DNA of 64,000 nucleotides from CALDTK01 sp965215115 (GTDB lineage: Bacteria; Bacteroidota; Bacteroidia; Chitinophagales; Saprospiraceae). The translations under genes were made by a program, and so were the position numbers. The first letter of the stretch is position 1. Every line of letters starts with the position of its first letter. Shown here piece by piece: positions 1-9,449 of the stretch. The DNA lies in the NCBI GenBank assembly GCA_965215115.1, contig OZ244050.1, forward strand, positions 3,224,001-3,288,000. Direction: 5' to 3'. The notes beneath the pieces were generated by a model. That model saw only the letters and a list, made by a program, of their open reading frames with translations, was not told the origin of the DNA and did not search any database.

Positions 1-438
1 TACCTCTTCCGCGCAAGTGGCCGAGCGTACTACCGTCCCCGATTTCAGCCCGGCGCGCCGCCTCAGATGTTCCCGACCGATAGCGCCGAAGCGGAGATCA
101 CTTTCAAACTCGAGCGAGGGTTCAGTACTAATTTCTACGGATCCCGATTCCTCGTCGATGATAGCGCTTACGATGGTGCCGTGGGCATACACCTATTAGA
201 CGCCCGGATCGAAAATAGGGGGGGCTACAAGGACAGCACACTCTTACGCTACGCACTCAGCACGGTCAATCCCGCCGGCTACGCCTACCTGCGAGCCGCA
301 CAGAGGGCCTTCGACCGCGTCGACAACATCCTCGTGGAGCCCGGCGTCATCCCGAGCAATGTCGTCGGCGGGCTCGGGGCGCTGATCGTGAGTAGTGCAC
401 CGGTGCGGGGTCGGCAGACCTTGGGCGAAAGTTATTGA
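1..438 (+). CDS. DUF4249 family protein, C-terminal part (5' end off the window)
   Basis: An open frame runs from base 1 with no start codon visible and stops at 438, giving about 145 residues. The ending, with YLRAAQRAFDRVDNILVEP and then SNVVGGLGALIV, matches the usual C-terminus of DUF4249 proteins, where a PF-EP-x-SN-GGLG-like stretch closes the protein. DUF4249 proteins are secreted or lipoproteins of Bacteroidota, commonly encoded directly downstream of a TonB-dependent receptor. The receptor would therefore be expected just left of this window. The exact role of the family is unknown. The family assignment rests on the C-terminal signature only, because the signal peptide is not in view. 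Confidence 0.72.
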   Translation, partial: YLFRASGRAYYRPRFQPGAPPQMFPTDSAEAEITFKLERGFSTNFYGSRFLVDDSAYDGAVGIHLLDARIENRGGYKDSTLLRYALSTVNPAGYAYLRAAQRAFDRVDNILVEPGVIPSNVVGGLGALIVSSAPVRGRQTLGESY

Positions 439-512
439 AGGGGGATTCCGACACGCTCCCCTACACCTAGCAGGGCGACCGTACAAGGACGGATTGAACC
501 TTCAGGCCTCGT

Positions 513-1280
513 ATGGCCTCGTTGCTAGGCAAGCCGCGCAGCTGCGCTCTCAAACCAACGCCCCCCTCCCACGTTTTCCACACCGTGACCTCGACCCCCG
601 CCACGACCACCTGCAACACCGTCCTCGCGGGAGAGCGCGTCTGCCTCCACCCCCACGCCGGGCTCTACTGGGAGGCCGCGGATACCCTCATCCTTGCCGA
701 CCTCCACCTCGGGAAGGCTACCCACTTCCGGCGCCACGGGATGCCCGTGCCGCAGTACGTCCAGGACGAGACCCTCGACAAGCTCACCGGCCTCCTGCTC
801 GACTACCGCCCGGCGCGACTGCTCATCCTCGGCGACCTGTTCCACTCCGACTACAACGAGGAGTGGGAGGACTTCGCCGACGTCATCCTCGGCTTCCCGG
901 ACGTGCGCTTCGAACTCGTGCTCGGCAACCACGACCGGCTCACGCGGCACCAGTACGAAAAGTACGGCATCCGCGTCCTCGAGGAGCCCCACGTCGAAGG
1001 CCCTTTCGCCTTCTCGCACCACCCCATGACAAGAGAGGAGCTGGCCGAGGCCCTGCCAGGAATAGACAGTTCGCAACTCTACAACCTCGCGGGCCACGTC
1101 CACCCTTCAGCTCGGCTGTTTGGCCGTGGGGATAGTCTGCGGCTGCCCTGCTTTTACTTTGCTAGAGAGGCTGGATTACTGCCTGCTTTTGGAGCCTTCA
1201 CGGGAACGTATTGTGTAAGTCCGAGGCGGGGCGATCGGGTCTTTATGTTGGCGGGGGAGAGTGTGGTGGAAGCGAGCTGA
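513..1280 (+). CDS. pdeM: PdeM-type metallophosphoesterase (ligase-associated DNA damage response endonuclease)
   Basis: A calcineurin-like phosphoesterase of the PdeM type. It has the metal-binding motif series in order: ADLHLGK (first D-x-H), GDLFHS, GNHD, SHHPM and GHVHPS, followed by the family ending LPCFYF and LPAFGAFTG. In other bacteria PdeM accompanies an ATP-dependent DNA ligase and an exonuclease in a DNA-repair cassette; here no such partners are adjacent and the gene appears to stand alone. The first ATG at 513 gives 255 residues, somewhat long for the family. A GTG at 585 would remove a 24-residue low-similarity leader and is an equally good start. The family is clear; its cellular role here is inferred. 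Confidence 0.85.
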   Translation: MASLLGKPRSCALKPTPPSHVFHTVTSTPATTTCNTVLAGERVCLHPHAGLYWEAADTLILADLHLGKATHFRRHGMPVPQYVQDETLDKLTGLLLDYRPARLLILGDLFHSDYNEEWEDFADVILGFPDVRFELVLGNHDRLTRHQYEKYGIRVLEEPHVEGPFAFSHHPMTREELAEALPGIDSSQLYNLAGHVHPSARLFGRGDSLRLPCFYFAREAGLLPAFGAFTGTYCVSPRRGDRVFMLAGESVVEAS

Positions 1281-1583
1281 TGGCGAGGTGTGGAGGGCTG
1301 TTCTGTCGTGCCGGTAGGCGTGTGGCGGGTGCGCGCAGAACGCGTCGAACCCCCGCCCCAGCGCCCCCCCGTCGCAACCGGCTAAACCAGCAAAGCACCC
1401 CCGGGACCCCAGCGGGGTCCAACCACGAGTCGCCCGGGGTCGAACCCCATAGTAAAAGCAAACCCTCACCCCAAAGCGCAGGCCGACCAACCCCAAACAT
1501 AACCACCACCTACGACCCCGGGGACGTTAGCAAAGCCCCAAAGCATCACTAAAGCTCCACCAAAACCCCCTACCTACTCCCGC
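1281..1583. terminator. Intergenic gap between convergent genes, with a small GC hairpin
   Basis: About 300 bases between convergent genes. No protein-coding signal was found. A 7-bp perfect hairpin (GGACCCC at 1404-1410, GGGGTCC at 1414-1420, loop AGC) could act as a weak bidirectional terminator, but there is no T-run. The rest is C-rich with few G on the plus strand and shows nothing else recognisable. Confidence 0.3.
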
Positions 1584-4463
1584 CTAATCCGGATCCCCAA
1601 AATCCAAGTACTCGTCCTGCGCCACCCGCACCTTCGGCTCCTTGCCCGCCGCCGGAGCGGCCTTCAGGCGGTCCCGCGCGGGCTTGCTCAACACCGGCAC
1701 CCGCAGGCCCGCCCCCGCCTCCCGGCCGTTGCGCCTTTCGGCAGGCGTCGCGCCGCGCCCCGGCTCCTCCCCCTCGAACTCCAAATACGTGTCCGTATCC
1801 ACCGTCAGACGCGGGGCAGGTTTTGCGGGAACGCCAGCCCTCCCGAACAACGGACGCTCCGCACTGTACTCCCGCCGAGCGGGTGGGGCAGCGGCCGTCG
1901 GCGTCTCGGTAGGCCGAGCCGCGATCGCCGGGGCCGCCTCCGTCACGGGCTCCTCCCTCGGATCGCGCAGGTCGCGCCGATCCCGCCGCTCGCCCTCGTC
2001 GTCGTAGTCGTCGATGAGGCTCTCCGGACCGAACAGCCCCACGAGCTTCTTCCGGATGGCCGCCTTGCGGACCTGCGAGTGCCGGAAGTGGCGGCGGACC
2101 TTATCGCCCGCGAGCTTCACGGCGTAATCCTCGTCGACGAGCGTCCCCTCGATCGAGAGCCCCGTCCGCACCCAGCCCCGCCGACGGTCCGGGACGAAGT
2201 CGACCTTTTGGTTCTTGCCGAATAGCTTGTTGAACAGCAACTGTGCCCCGTTGAGGCGCACCGAGTAATTCACGTCCTGCGCGAAGCTGTGCTCCCCGGC
2301 GATCGTGAAGTTGGTGGCCGTGCTCTGGATGAACATCGCCGGCAGGTAGACCTGCTCGCCGACGACCTCGATCCAGTTCTCCGTATCGGTAAACTTGATG
2401 TGCGCCAGCTCCTTCGAGCGGACGTATCTGCTCAGCGCCTGCAGCATCTCGAAGTCGCGCAGTTCGCCGTCCGTGAGCCCGACGTTGGCCCAGACGTGGA
2501 GCGCGTCGCGGTCCCAGTCGCCGTTGGCCTTCCAGCCGGCCTCGACGTAGGCGCGCGTCGTCATCTGGCCCTCGATGTGCCGCGCGGCCACGACCTCCTG
2601 GCCGACGTTGTCGGTCTGTGCGAAGAGCTCGGTCACGTTCACCTCCGAGCACGCGAGTTTTGCCGAAAGGCGCATCCGCTGCCGCAGGTCGACGCTCCCG
2701 TCCACCGCCCAGTGCCCCTCCATCGCGTAGGCCTCGCCGCTGAGGCTGAGCTTGGAGTCCCTGAGGCCACAGCTTCCGCTAAAACGCTCCGCGTCCACCG
2801 TCCCGTAGCGCACCTGCCCGGCGGTGAGCCGGAGGTCGGCGAAGAGCCGCGTCGCGAAGGGCGCGTTGCTCGTGCTTACCGCCGTACCGCTCGCCCTGCC
2901 CGAGGCCGCGCGCCCGTCGGTGAAGGTGCCGACCCAGGACTTGAGGTCGAGCACGGGCGCGCTCAGGCTTCCGCGAAAACCCAACACGGCCGCGTCCGCC
3001 CCGAGCGCGTAGGGCACCAGGTCGCTGATCCGCAGGTCGGCCGCCACCCTGTCGCCGTGGGCCTCGATGGCGCCCCCGCCCACCACCAGGTCCTCGCCGC
3101 GCAGCTCGAGGTCGAGCGCGTCCACCGCGAAACGCTCCCCGCGGTAGATGGCCACGGCCCGTTCCAAGTCGAACCCGCCCCGCGTGATGACCTGCGCCGT
3201 CTCGTCTGGGTCGAGCAAAAGGCGCTGCCGCCCGCGGATATTGAGGTTGCGCAACGTGAGCGCCCCCTCGAAGCTCCCCTCGTCCCACAGCGCATCGAAC
3301 CAGTCCAGCGGCACCGTCCCACTCACATCGATGTCGTAAAACGGATCGGCGAAGTCGGTCCACGCGAAGTTGCCGTTGATCGGCTGCCCGTCGAGCTGGG
3401 CGTTGAGGTTGGCGAGCACGAGTTGCGAGCCGACCAGCGAAGGCACGTCCCCGTTCGTGAACGTAAGGTGGAAGCTCACGTCGGTCGCCTCCCGCCCGAG
3501 GGCCGGGACGAGGAGGCGTCCGTTGCGGAGGCTTCCGCCAAAACGAACCTTCGGGCTGTGCACCGCGTCGTGCCGCCCGGCGATGGTGCCGTCGAGGGCG
3601 AACTCCCCCTTCGACCTCAGCGACCGGATCCCCGGCGTGATCCACTGCTTCGGCAGCGAGCGCAACACCGCGCCCAGTTGCCCCCGGTCGGTGTGTAACT
3701 GCAGATCGTACACCGTCGACGCGCGTTCGAACTGGAAGCTCCCCGCCAGCGCCACCGGCATCCCGTCGAGGGTCACGGTACTCGGCCCGAAGCGGTAGCG
3801 ATTCAACGCCAGGTCGATCTCGAGCTCGAACTCCGCGCCCAGCGTAAAGTCCTCCACGTAGCGCATCCCGTCGAGGTCCAGGAACTCGCTGCGGCCCGCG
3901 AGGTCACCCGTCAGGGTGTACTGCTCGCGCCCGAAGAGCCCGGCCAGCTCGCCCTCGTCGACGTGGAAGTGCCCGCTGGTCCGGATCGCGTCGTCGCCGT
4001 AGATCACGCTCGCGTCCTCCAGGATGATTCGGGAGAGCTGAAAGCTGATGTTGCTCGCGGCGGCGCCGGGTTCGCGTTCCCGCAAAACGAGCCAGTTGCC
4101 CCTACGCTCGGCGTCGCGGTAGACGTTGAGCCTCGCGTGCCGCACGTGGATGGTGTTGAAGGTCCAGGCGTCCTCGAACAGCAAGTCCATCCAACTCAGG
4201 CGACTCGTGATCGACCGCGCCTCCAGGAAGTGGCCCTCGGGGAAACCGCCGAGCTCGACCTCCTTGAGGCCGATGCGTACGTAGGGGAAGTCGCGCCACA
4301 GGGAGATGCTCGCGCCGCCGACCCGCAGGTCCGTCCGCAGTTGGCTCCGGACCGCGGCCACGGCCTCGTCGCCGAGCGTCTCCTCCATAAACGCCGTCAC
4401 GCCGATGACGGCGGCCACGAGGAGGGCCACCGCGAGGAGGGTACGTTTGATGGTGCGTTGCAT
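1584..4463 (-). CDS. AsmA-like family protein (large periplasmic/inner-membrane-anchored)
   Basis: A 959-residue protein starting with a short basic segment and one hydrophobic helix (about residues 7-26), followed by a very long beta-rich region and a charged, Pro/Ala/Arg-rich tail from about residue 800. The layout, the opening after the anchor (ISLWRDFPYVRIGLKEVELG) and the repeated short beta-strand blocks are typical of Bacteroidota AsmA-like proteins. AsmA relatives are thought to bridge membranes and move or organise lipids; this is family knowledge and not shown here. The tail ends in an acidic segment (EYLDFGDPD). Six copies of the GTTTT-mini-hairpin element lie inside this gene on both strands (1820, 2657, 2772, 2967, 3531, 4074), an unusually high density. 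Confidence 0.75.
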   Translation of the reverse strand: MQRTIKRTLLAVALLVAAVIGVTAFMEETLGDEAVAAVRSQLRTDLRVGGASISLWRDFPYVRIGLKEVELGGFPEGHFLEARSITSRLSWMDLLFEDAWTFNTIHVRHARLNVYRDAERRGNWLVLREREPGAAASNISFQLSRIILEDASVIYGDDAIRTSGHFHVDEGELAGLFGREQYTLTGDLAGRSEFLDLDGMRYVEDFTLGAEFELEIDLALNRYRFGPSTVTLDGMPVALAGSFQFERASTVYDLQLHTDRGQLGAVLRSLPKQWITPGIRSLRSKGEFALDGTIAGRHDAVHSPKVRFGGSLRNGRLLVPALGREATDVSFHLTFTNGDVPSLVGSQLVLANLNAQLDGQPINGNFAWTDFADPFYDIDVSGTVPLDWFDALWDEGSFEGALTLRNLNIRGRQRLLLDPDETAQVITRGGFDLERAVAIYRGERFAVDALDLELRGEDLVVGGGAIEAHGDRVAADLRISDLVPYALGADAAVLGFRGSLSAPVLDLKSWVGTFTDGRAASGRASGTAVSTSNAPFATRLFADLRLTAGQVRYGTVDAERFSGSCGLRDSKLSLSGEAYAMEGHWAVDGSVDLRQRMRLSAKLACSEVNVTELFAQTDNVGQEVVAARHIEGQMTTRAYVEAGWKANGDWDRDALHVWANVGLTDGELRDFEMLQALSRYVRSKELAHIKFTDTENWIEVVGEQVYLPAMFIQSTATNFTIAGEHSFAQDVNYSVRLNGAQLLFNKLFGKNQKVDFVPDRRRGWVRTGLSIEGTLVDEDYAVKLAGDKVRRHFRHSQVRKAAIRKKLVGLFGPESLIDDYDDEGERRDRRDLRDPREEPVTEAAPAIAARPTETPTAAAPPARREYSAERPLFGRAGVPAKPAPRLTVDTDTYLEFEGEEPGRGATPAERRNGREAGAGLRVPVLSKPARDRLKAAPAAGKEPKVRVAQDEYLDFGDPD

Positions 4464-4562
4464 AGCGCGTCACTCGGGGCGGGCGGGGTAGAGGCCAAGG
4501 TAACGCGCGCGGGAGGGCCGGTCCGTATCCGGGCGGGGTAGATGTGAAAAACTGTGCACGTG

Positions 4563-4593
4563 TTTGCGGGCGTCACGCCGGGGCGTACATTTG
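4563..4593 (+). promoter_or_regulatory. Bacteroidota-type promoter for tRNA-Val
   Basis: TTTG at 4563-4566 and TACATTTG at 4586-4593 are separated by 19 bp. This matches the Bacteroidota primary sigma factor consensus (TTTG about 19-21 bp TAnnTTTG). Transcription would start about 5-8 bases downstream, just before the tRNA at 4604. Confidence 0.75.
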
Positions 4594-4603
4594 CCGCCCG
4601 ATT

Positions 4604-4681
4604 GGTCGATTAGCTCAGTTGGTTCAGAGCATCTCGTTTACACCGAGAGGGTCGGCGGTTCGAGCCCGTCATCGACCACCA
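4604..4681 (+). tRNA. tRNA-Val (anticodon TAC)
   Basis: A full cloverleaf can be drawn. The acceptor stem is GGTCGAT (4604-4610) with ATCGACC (4671-4677), and the anticodon stem is TCTCG/CGAGA (4632-4636, 4644-4648) around loop TTTACAC with anticodon TAC at 4639-4641. The T-arm carries GGTTCGAGCCC. The 3' CCA is encoded (4679-4681). A good promoter precedes it and an intrinsic terminator follows. The DNA downstream changes composition, so this tRNA may mark the edge of an accessory insertion. Confidence 0.95.
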
Positions 4682-4688
4682 TACGTCA

Positions 4689-4730
4689 AGCCCTGGTTGC
4701 CTAACTCTCTGGTAGCCAGGGCTTTTTCTT
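4689..4730 (+). terminator. Rho-independent terminator of tRNA-Val
   Basis: AGCCCTGG at 4689-4696 pairs perfectly with CCAGGGCT at 4716-4723, followed by a T-rich tail (TTTTTCTT). It lies eight bases after the tRNA CCA end. Confidence 0.85.
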
Positions 4731-4741
4731 AGGCAGATTCT

Positions 4742-7700
4742 TTAGATGTCGGTGGGGCTGAGTCGGAAGTGCCGCCGAACCGTGAGTCCGCCACTCGCCG
4801 ACTCGATGACCCACTGGCTTCCGGTAAGTGACCCCCCGGCCTTACGGAACTTTACTACGAACGTATTAACGGGCGTTCCCGGAGATCTGTAGATGCCGAC
4901 GTTGAGGTCGTCCAGGATATCGATACCCCCCTGAGCCGGGTACGTCTCCGTCGAAGCTCGGTTCTGTGCTTGGTCGACGAGATCATACCGCCAAGTGCCG
5001 CCCTGCTCGAGCGTACCCAAAACTGAGAACTGGATTTTTTCGCTGAGTATTCGATCGCCAGAGACCAAGAGAGGCGCGAGGACAAAGGTCTCGAGCACGT
5101 TGGATTGGCCCGCTACCGGAGTCGGAACCTCGAACTCGATGTATAGCGCCGAACTATCCGACGCAGACACACCGTAGGGCATGTTGTAGGCGCTCAGGTA
5201 CGTTCGCCGAATTACTCGCCCGTCCTGCTGCGAGCCCGGGGCACCGTAGATGCTCATCGGCCCTGTCAGGGCACCGGTGGTGGGCGGCGGCGGCACGCCG
5301 ATAGACTCGCTACCGAGTGCGTTCAGGATGTCTTCGCGCGAAAGCGCTACGGCGTGGAGACGACCCGTCGAATCGCTCCTTACCAAGCCTGTGCCCATCG
5401 ACGATATGCGTAGTTCGTTCGTGATCGCCAGGCTGCCATTGACGGTCACTTTGTCGTTGTCGAACTCACCGTGGATGAGCGGCGTGTCGGTCTCAGAATT
5501 GTCGATGAAGAGCCGGTTGCTCGTCGATCCACTCATCGGCGTCGGACCGGCTTCGTAGCCGAGGTAGACGCTGCCGCTGCTGACGCCTACGTTCGCGCCA
5601 GCCGAATAACCGAGCGCCACATTGCGATTCGGCGAATCCCCCTCGGTCAATGACCTGACGGGACTGTCACCTGTGATCGGGCCGCCGTTGTAGATAAACT
5701 TGGTCCCGATCGCGTTGTCCGTCGCACCGATCAACGTAAAGTCGGTCGAGCCGCCGCCAAAGATCATGTACTCCTGGCCGGTGACCATGCCGGCGGCCAG
5801 GATGCTTTGACTTTTATGCATCGCGCTTTCCCCGATAGCGACATTGCGACTGCCGCTCCCGTTGTCGTGTAGTACCCTGCGTCCGATCGCAACATTGCTA
5901 CTTGCATTGTACGCCTGGTCATTCGCGGACTCGCCGATCAGCACATTCGCGTCTCCGTTGTTTACGAAACCTGCCCTCCACCCCAGGTAAGTATTGTAGC
6001 TGCCGGTGGTGTTGCCCATGCCGCTCTGCACCCCGATCGCCGTATTCTCGAAGCCGCTCGTGTTGGCGCGTAGGGCGGCCTCGCCGATGGCCACGTTCTC
6101 GCGGCCGTCGGTATTGTTAGCGAGGGCAGCCGTCCCAATACCGATGAGTGCATAGCCGCCCTTGGCATTCTCTCCTGCCCCCCAGCCTATGAATATCGGG
6201 GAGTCGGTCGTTTCGGCGTTGCGGCCGGCATCGTAACCCATGATGATCGCTTTGAGTGCACTCGCGTTCTGCCCTGCCCGAAACCCGATTCGGATACCTT
6301 CTTCGGAGGCGTTGTTCTGGCCGGCGTAGGTGCCGATGTTGATCCCGCTGTGGCGGGTTTCGCGTTCGCCGGCCCCCAGGCCGATATTAATGTTCGGCCA
6401 GCTATCGAGATTAGGTTGCTCCGCCCCGGCACTCGCGCCAATGTTGATGGAGTAGGCCGAAGCGTTGGTCTTGCCCGCCCCGAAACCTATGTTGACTGCG
6501 TTGCTTCCAGTATTGTTGAGGCCACTCTGAAACCCGATATTGACAGCGTTCTCCCCTGAGTTGGTCTCGCCCGCGTAGGCTCCGATGTCGACGCTGCCAT
6601 TGCCGGCACTCTTTGTCCCGGCGTAGCTGCCGATGCTCGTCTTAAAATTGCTCTCGCGCACGTTTGCGCCCGCACCTATACCGATAGCCGTATTCAGGCT
6701 TCCGGTGCGGGCGGTGTCGGAGGGGTTGCCGATAAGTACGTTGCCTAAGTTGTCGGATACGGCAATTTTACCGCGGACATCGAGCGCCTGCGTCGGGGTG
6801 GTGGTCCCTACGCCGAGCTTGCCGTCGGCAGCTATGAACAGCCCCTGGTCATCGTCACTTCCACTCAGCCAGTTTCCATTCAGGTTTACTCTCGTTTTAG
6901 CGACAGCGTTACCTAGATTATCCCCGTCTCCATCCACATTGCGCCAGGGACCCCAGGCGGACCCGGAAGCTTTGAAGCGCGCTCGCACGGCACTGCTGTC
7001 GAAGGACGTAGCTCGCTGATATCCGGCGGAGCGCGCGCTGCTAAACTCCTGATATACCGTCCAGTTCAACGCGGGGTCCGGAGAATTGACGCTACTAGCG
7101 CTAGCTAAGTACCTCGCGACTCCCGTATGGGTAACGGTGTCAAAATCGATAACCCGCTCGTCCGAGCCAATGTAGCCATCGTATCGAAGCTCGGTGGGTA
7201 GCTCCTGTGGTCCCGTGAGGATCACCTTGCCGGTTGGTGATAGGCTCATCAACTGGTTGGTCTGCGAAGTCGCCAAGCGAGGGAGGTACAGTCCGTCCCC
7301 GTGCCGCATGCTTATCCAGTCCGGCCCGATGGCCGTAGAAAAGCTGAAGTGCCCCGAACTGTCCACGTCGGTGTGAAGTAGCCGAGTACCTAGTGCAGAC
7401 TGCTCTACGAAGAGCAACGGTTTGGTTGGGAGGTCGGCGCGTCGGAGGAGCGCAACGCGCTCAGTATTCGCGGTAATGATTACGGTCGAGCCTCGGAGGG
7501 GCGTAGTGTCCCTACCGAGACTTGCCGAAAGGTTGAGGACCAGCTTGGCTCGGGGCTCCGCCTCCGACCGATAAACCGCGGGCCCTGTCGCACTAACAGC
7601 CACCGCCCCCGAGTATCTCGTACTCCGAACAGTTTCGGCTCTAGCTGTAGAGGACCACGCTCCGGTGGCTATCGGGGCTGTGGGTTCCGTAGCGCTCGAA

Positions 7701-7774
7701 GGCGCGCTCGCTTGCGCCGAGGGTGACAGGACACCAGCCAACGCCAATAAAATCAACCGACTTTTAAATTTCAT
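4742..7774 (-). CDS. Secreted tail-fibre/trimeric-adhesin-like protein with NxAIGxxAG repeats
   Basis: The start was chosen at MKFKSRLILLALAG (7774), which gives a classical signal peptide ending near SAQA. An upstream ATG at 7891 would add 39 polar residues ahead of it. About 1010 residues. The centre (roughly residues 360-770) is a run of 14-25-residue repeats such as NIGFGAGKTNAS, SIGSYAGTKSAG and YLGWRAGFVNNG. This repeat type forms beta-helical or YadA-head-like shafts in Bacteroidota surface proteins and phage tail fibres. No S74 chaperone domain or YadA anchor is visible, and the C-terminal 200 residues are unrecognised. Base composition is lower in GC than its neighbours. It carries only one doubtful copy (6894) of the genome-typical GTTTT-mini-hairpin, fitting horizontal origin. 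Confidence 0.6.
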   Translation of the reverse strand: MKFKSRLILLALAGVLSPSAQASAPSSATEPTAPIATGAWSSTARAETVRSTRYSGAVAVSATGPAVYRSEAEPRAKLVLNLSASLGRDTTPLRGSTVIITANTERVALLRRADLPTKPLLFVEQSALGTRLLHTDVDSSGHFSFSTAIGPDWISMRHGDGLYLPRLATSQTNQLMSLSPTGKVILTGPQELPTELRYDGYIGSDERVIDFDTVTHTGVARYLASASSVNSPDPALNWTVYQEFSSARSAGYQRATSFDSSAVRARFKASGSAWGPWRNVDGDGDNLGNAVAKTRVNLNGNWLSGSDDDQGLFIAADGKLGVGTTTPTQALDVRGKIAVSDNLGNVLIGNPSDTARTGSLNTAIGIGAGANVRESNFKTSIGSYAGTKSAGNGSVDIGAYAGETNSGENAVNIGFQSGLNNTGSNAVNIGFGAGKTNASAYSINIGASAGAEQPNLDSWPNINIGLGAGERETRHSGINIGTYAGQNNASEEGIRIGFRAGQNASALKAIIMGYDAGRNAETTDSPIFIGWGAGENAKGGYALIGIGTAALANNTDGRENVAIGEAALRANTSGFENTAIGVQSGMGNTTGSYNTYLGWRAGFVNNGDANVLIGESANDQAYNASSNVAIGRRVLHDNGSGSRNVAIGESAMHKSQSILAAGMVTGQEYMIFGGGSTDFTLIGATDNAIGTKFIYNGGPITGDSPVRSLTEGDSPNRNVALGYSAGANVGVSSGSVYLGYEAGPTPMSGSTSNRLFIDNSETDTPLIHGEFDNDKVTVNGSLAITNELRISSMGTGLVRSDSTGRLHAVALSREDILNALGSESIGVPPPPTTGALTGPMSIYGAPGSQQDGRVIRRTYLSAYNMPYGVSASDSSALYIEFEVPTPVAGQSNVLETFVLAPLLVSGDRILSEKIQFSVLGTLEQGGTWRYDLVDQAQNRASTETYPAQGGIDILDDLNVGIYRSPGTPVNTFVVKFRKAGGSLTGSQWVIESASGGLTVRRHFRLSPTDI

Positions 7775-7859
7775 AACTCGTGCGTCTATAGAAATTACAC
7801 TGTATGGTCTTTGACAGTAGTCACGTGAGAGTGATGAGTCCTGATGCATGTCATGGATG

Positions 7860-7900
7860 CTGGCACAATTGCAAATGACGTGTACCAACAATTGTGCCAG
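7860..7900. repeat. 12-bp perfect inverted repeat upstream of the adhesin-like gene
   Basis: CTGGCACAATTG at 7860-7871 and CAATTGTGCCAG at 7889-7900 are perfect inverted copies with a 17-base spacer, 86-126 bases upstream of the chosen start at 7774. Each arm ends in the palindrome CAATTG. The position suits an operator or a 5'-leader hairpin. The flanking 140 bases (7900-8038) are strongly AT-rich and hold no gene. Confidence 0.55.
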
Positions 7901-8038
7901 ACTACCGTGTCTTGCACCCGATTATCTTAGACCATTCTAGCTATAAGTTGCAGATAAATTGTACTACGCTGTGCTAGCGTAAAATTTGATAACAACGAAA
8001 ATACACTGTGATTCAAACTACAATAGTCTGTTGAGGTC

Positions 8039-8725
8039 TTAGGCCGACCGTCCGCCTAGGGCTTTGATCTTCGCCCACAGCAATTGGATTAATGCGCTGT
8101 CCGCGTATAGACCGCACATCGAAATTATCCGCGCGGCGTGGAACTCGTTGACGGACTGCGACTTAACGCCCGCGATCCAGAAGGGCCGCGCGCGCCGCTC
8201 CGGCCCCGCGTCGAGGTGGTGTGCGCACTTGGCCAGCGACCCGACCGTAATCGCGGCCTCGAGCGTGACGACGCTCGCGTAGTACGCCAGGTGGGACTCG
8301 CCCTCGTCCAACATGACCGTCTGCACGGCGAGTAGGCTCAGTCACGTTCTGTCGGCGAGGTCGACGGCGGCCACGCCGACGAACTCCAGGCCGTGCTCCG
8401 CGCGGGCGGCGGCGCCGTGTCAGAAGTAATCCACGCCGTCGGTGTGGCGGCCGCTCCTGCGCACGAAGGTGGCGTCGACGGCGAGGATGCGCTCGGGGCC
8501 GAGGTCGCGCCCGGCGAGGGCGGCGTTGAACGCCAGGAAGTCGACTCGCTTACGGAAGTTGTGGCGGGAGGTGGACTCGGGTCTCGCGCCGTAGCGGGCG
8601 AGGTTGGCGAAATTGTAGCGGCCGCGGACCGTGAGCCATAGCCCGAACAGGTGCAGGAGAGAACCACGACCTGCAGCGGCTCCCCGTATCGCCAACCGTT
8701 GCGCTGGCTCCCCAGACATAACCAC
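8039..8725 (-). pseudogene. Remnant of an IS4-type DDE transposase (nonsense codon plus internal deletion)
   Basis: Reading the minus strand from about 8725, the frame gives LWLTVRGRYNFANLARYG, then VDATFVRRSGRHTDGVDYF. These match the N-terminal region and first catalytic Asp of IS4-like transposases common in Bacteroidota. A TGA stop at 8420-8422 then stands where the family usually has Trp. The same frame continues (HGAAARAEHGLEFVGVAAVD), meets a second TGA, and then directly gives the family's C-terminal end (HLAYYASVVTLEAA, then PFWIAGVKSQSVNEFHAARI). The middle, with the other catalytic residues, is missing. The element cannot encode a working enzyme. Terminal inverted repeats were not identified. 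Confidence 0.7.
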
Positions 8726-9449
8726 GTATGGCCCCGCCGACAGGTGGCCGCTTTGGGCCCCTGAAACTGCACCACTAAATAGGGTCCGGCTTGTCGGCGC
8801 GATAGGTTGAATTCGGTCTGCACCACCCTGTCAGTTGATCCCCGCCGAGTAACGGGACGACACGTCGACGCTCCAAGACGTGTATGGCTGCGCATTGACC
8901 GAGACCCGATCCGTAAACCTACAGTTACCGTCGCCGCCCACCATCCGCAGTCTGTAGTGACGCGATCCGGGGCAGGGGCGGCGTGCGTACGCGAACTACT
9001 GCTCGCTGTGATCGAAGTGTGATGCGTCGACCTCGCTGGCTGTCGACCATCGGACCAGGATATCATCGACCTGTTGTTTTGCCGAAAGGCGTACCAAACT
9101 AACTGGCAGTGAAGCGGCCGTACCCGCCACGACGAAGAGCGTCGAGAACGAAGTCACGGTCTACGTTGAGGTGGCGAGTGTTCTGTTGCTCGATGTCGAC
9201 GATCATATTCTCCACAACCCCGTCTACGCCCTGAGCAGTGCAATGAACGCAAGCCGGCTGACTGCGGTGCGCGAGGGTAGAGGAGTGGGCATGTTTGGAT
9301 GGACTGGTGAGTAGTCTTGGTTATCCTACCAAGAAACTTAGCCAAAGTGGCTTGTCGAAGTCTCGCGGGCCTAGACTGCCAGACTCCTCGGGCTGATTTA
9401 GCCAACCGAGTACCGCACTAATCCCGTTGCGATGACGTAGACTTGGGGT
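8726..9449. other. 724-base stretch without a recognisable gene
   Basis: No open frame here resembles a known family and none shows convincing codon structure. It may contain the outer end of the dead insertion sequence. The first GTTTT-mini-hairpin (form B) after the accessory segment lies at 9076-9090, suggesting that native chromosome resumes about there. Confidence 0.5.

Noticed and set aside
8807..9022. Small open frame between the dead transposase and the permease gene
   Set aside because: Arg/Val-rich translation without family resemblance; no good start context.
9063..9071. TCATCGACC as a right attachment site repeating the tRNA-Val 3' end (4669-4677)
   Set aside because: Only nine bases match, which is too short to separate from chance; no integrase gene or remnant was seen in the segment.
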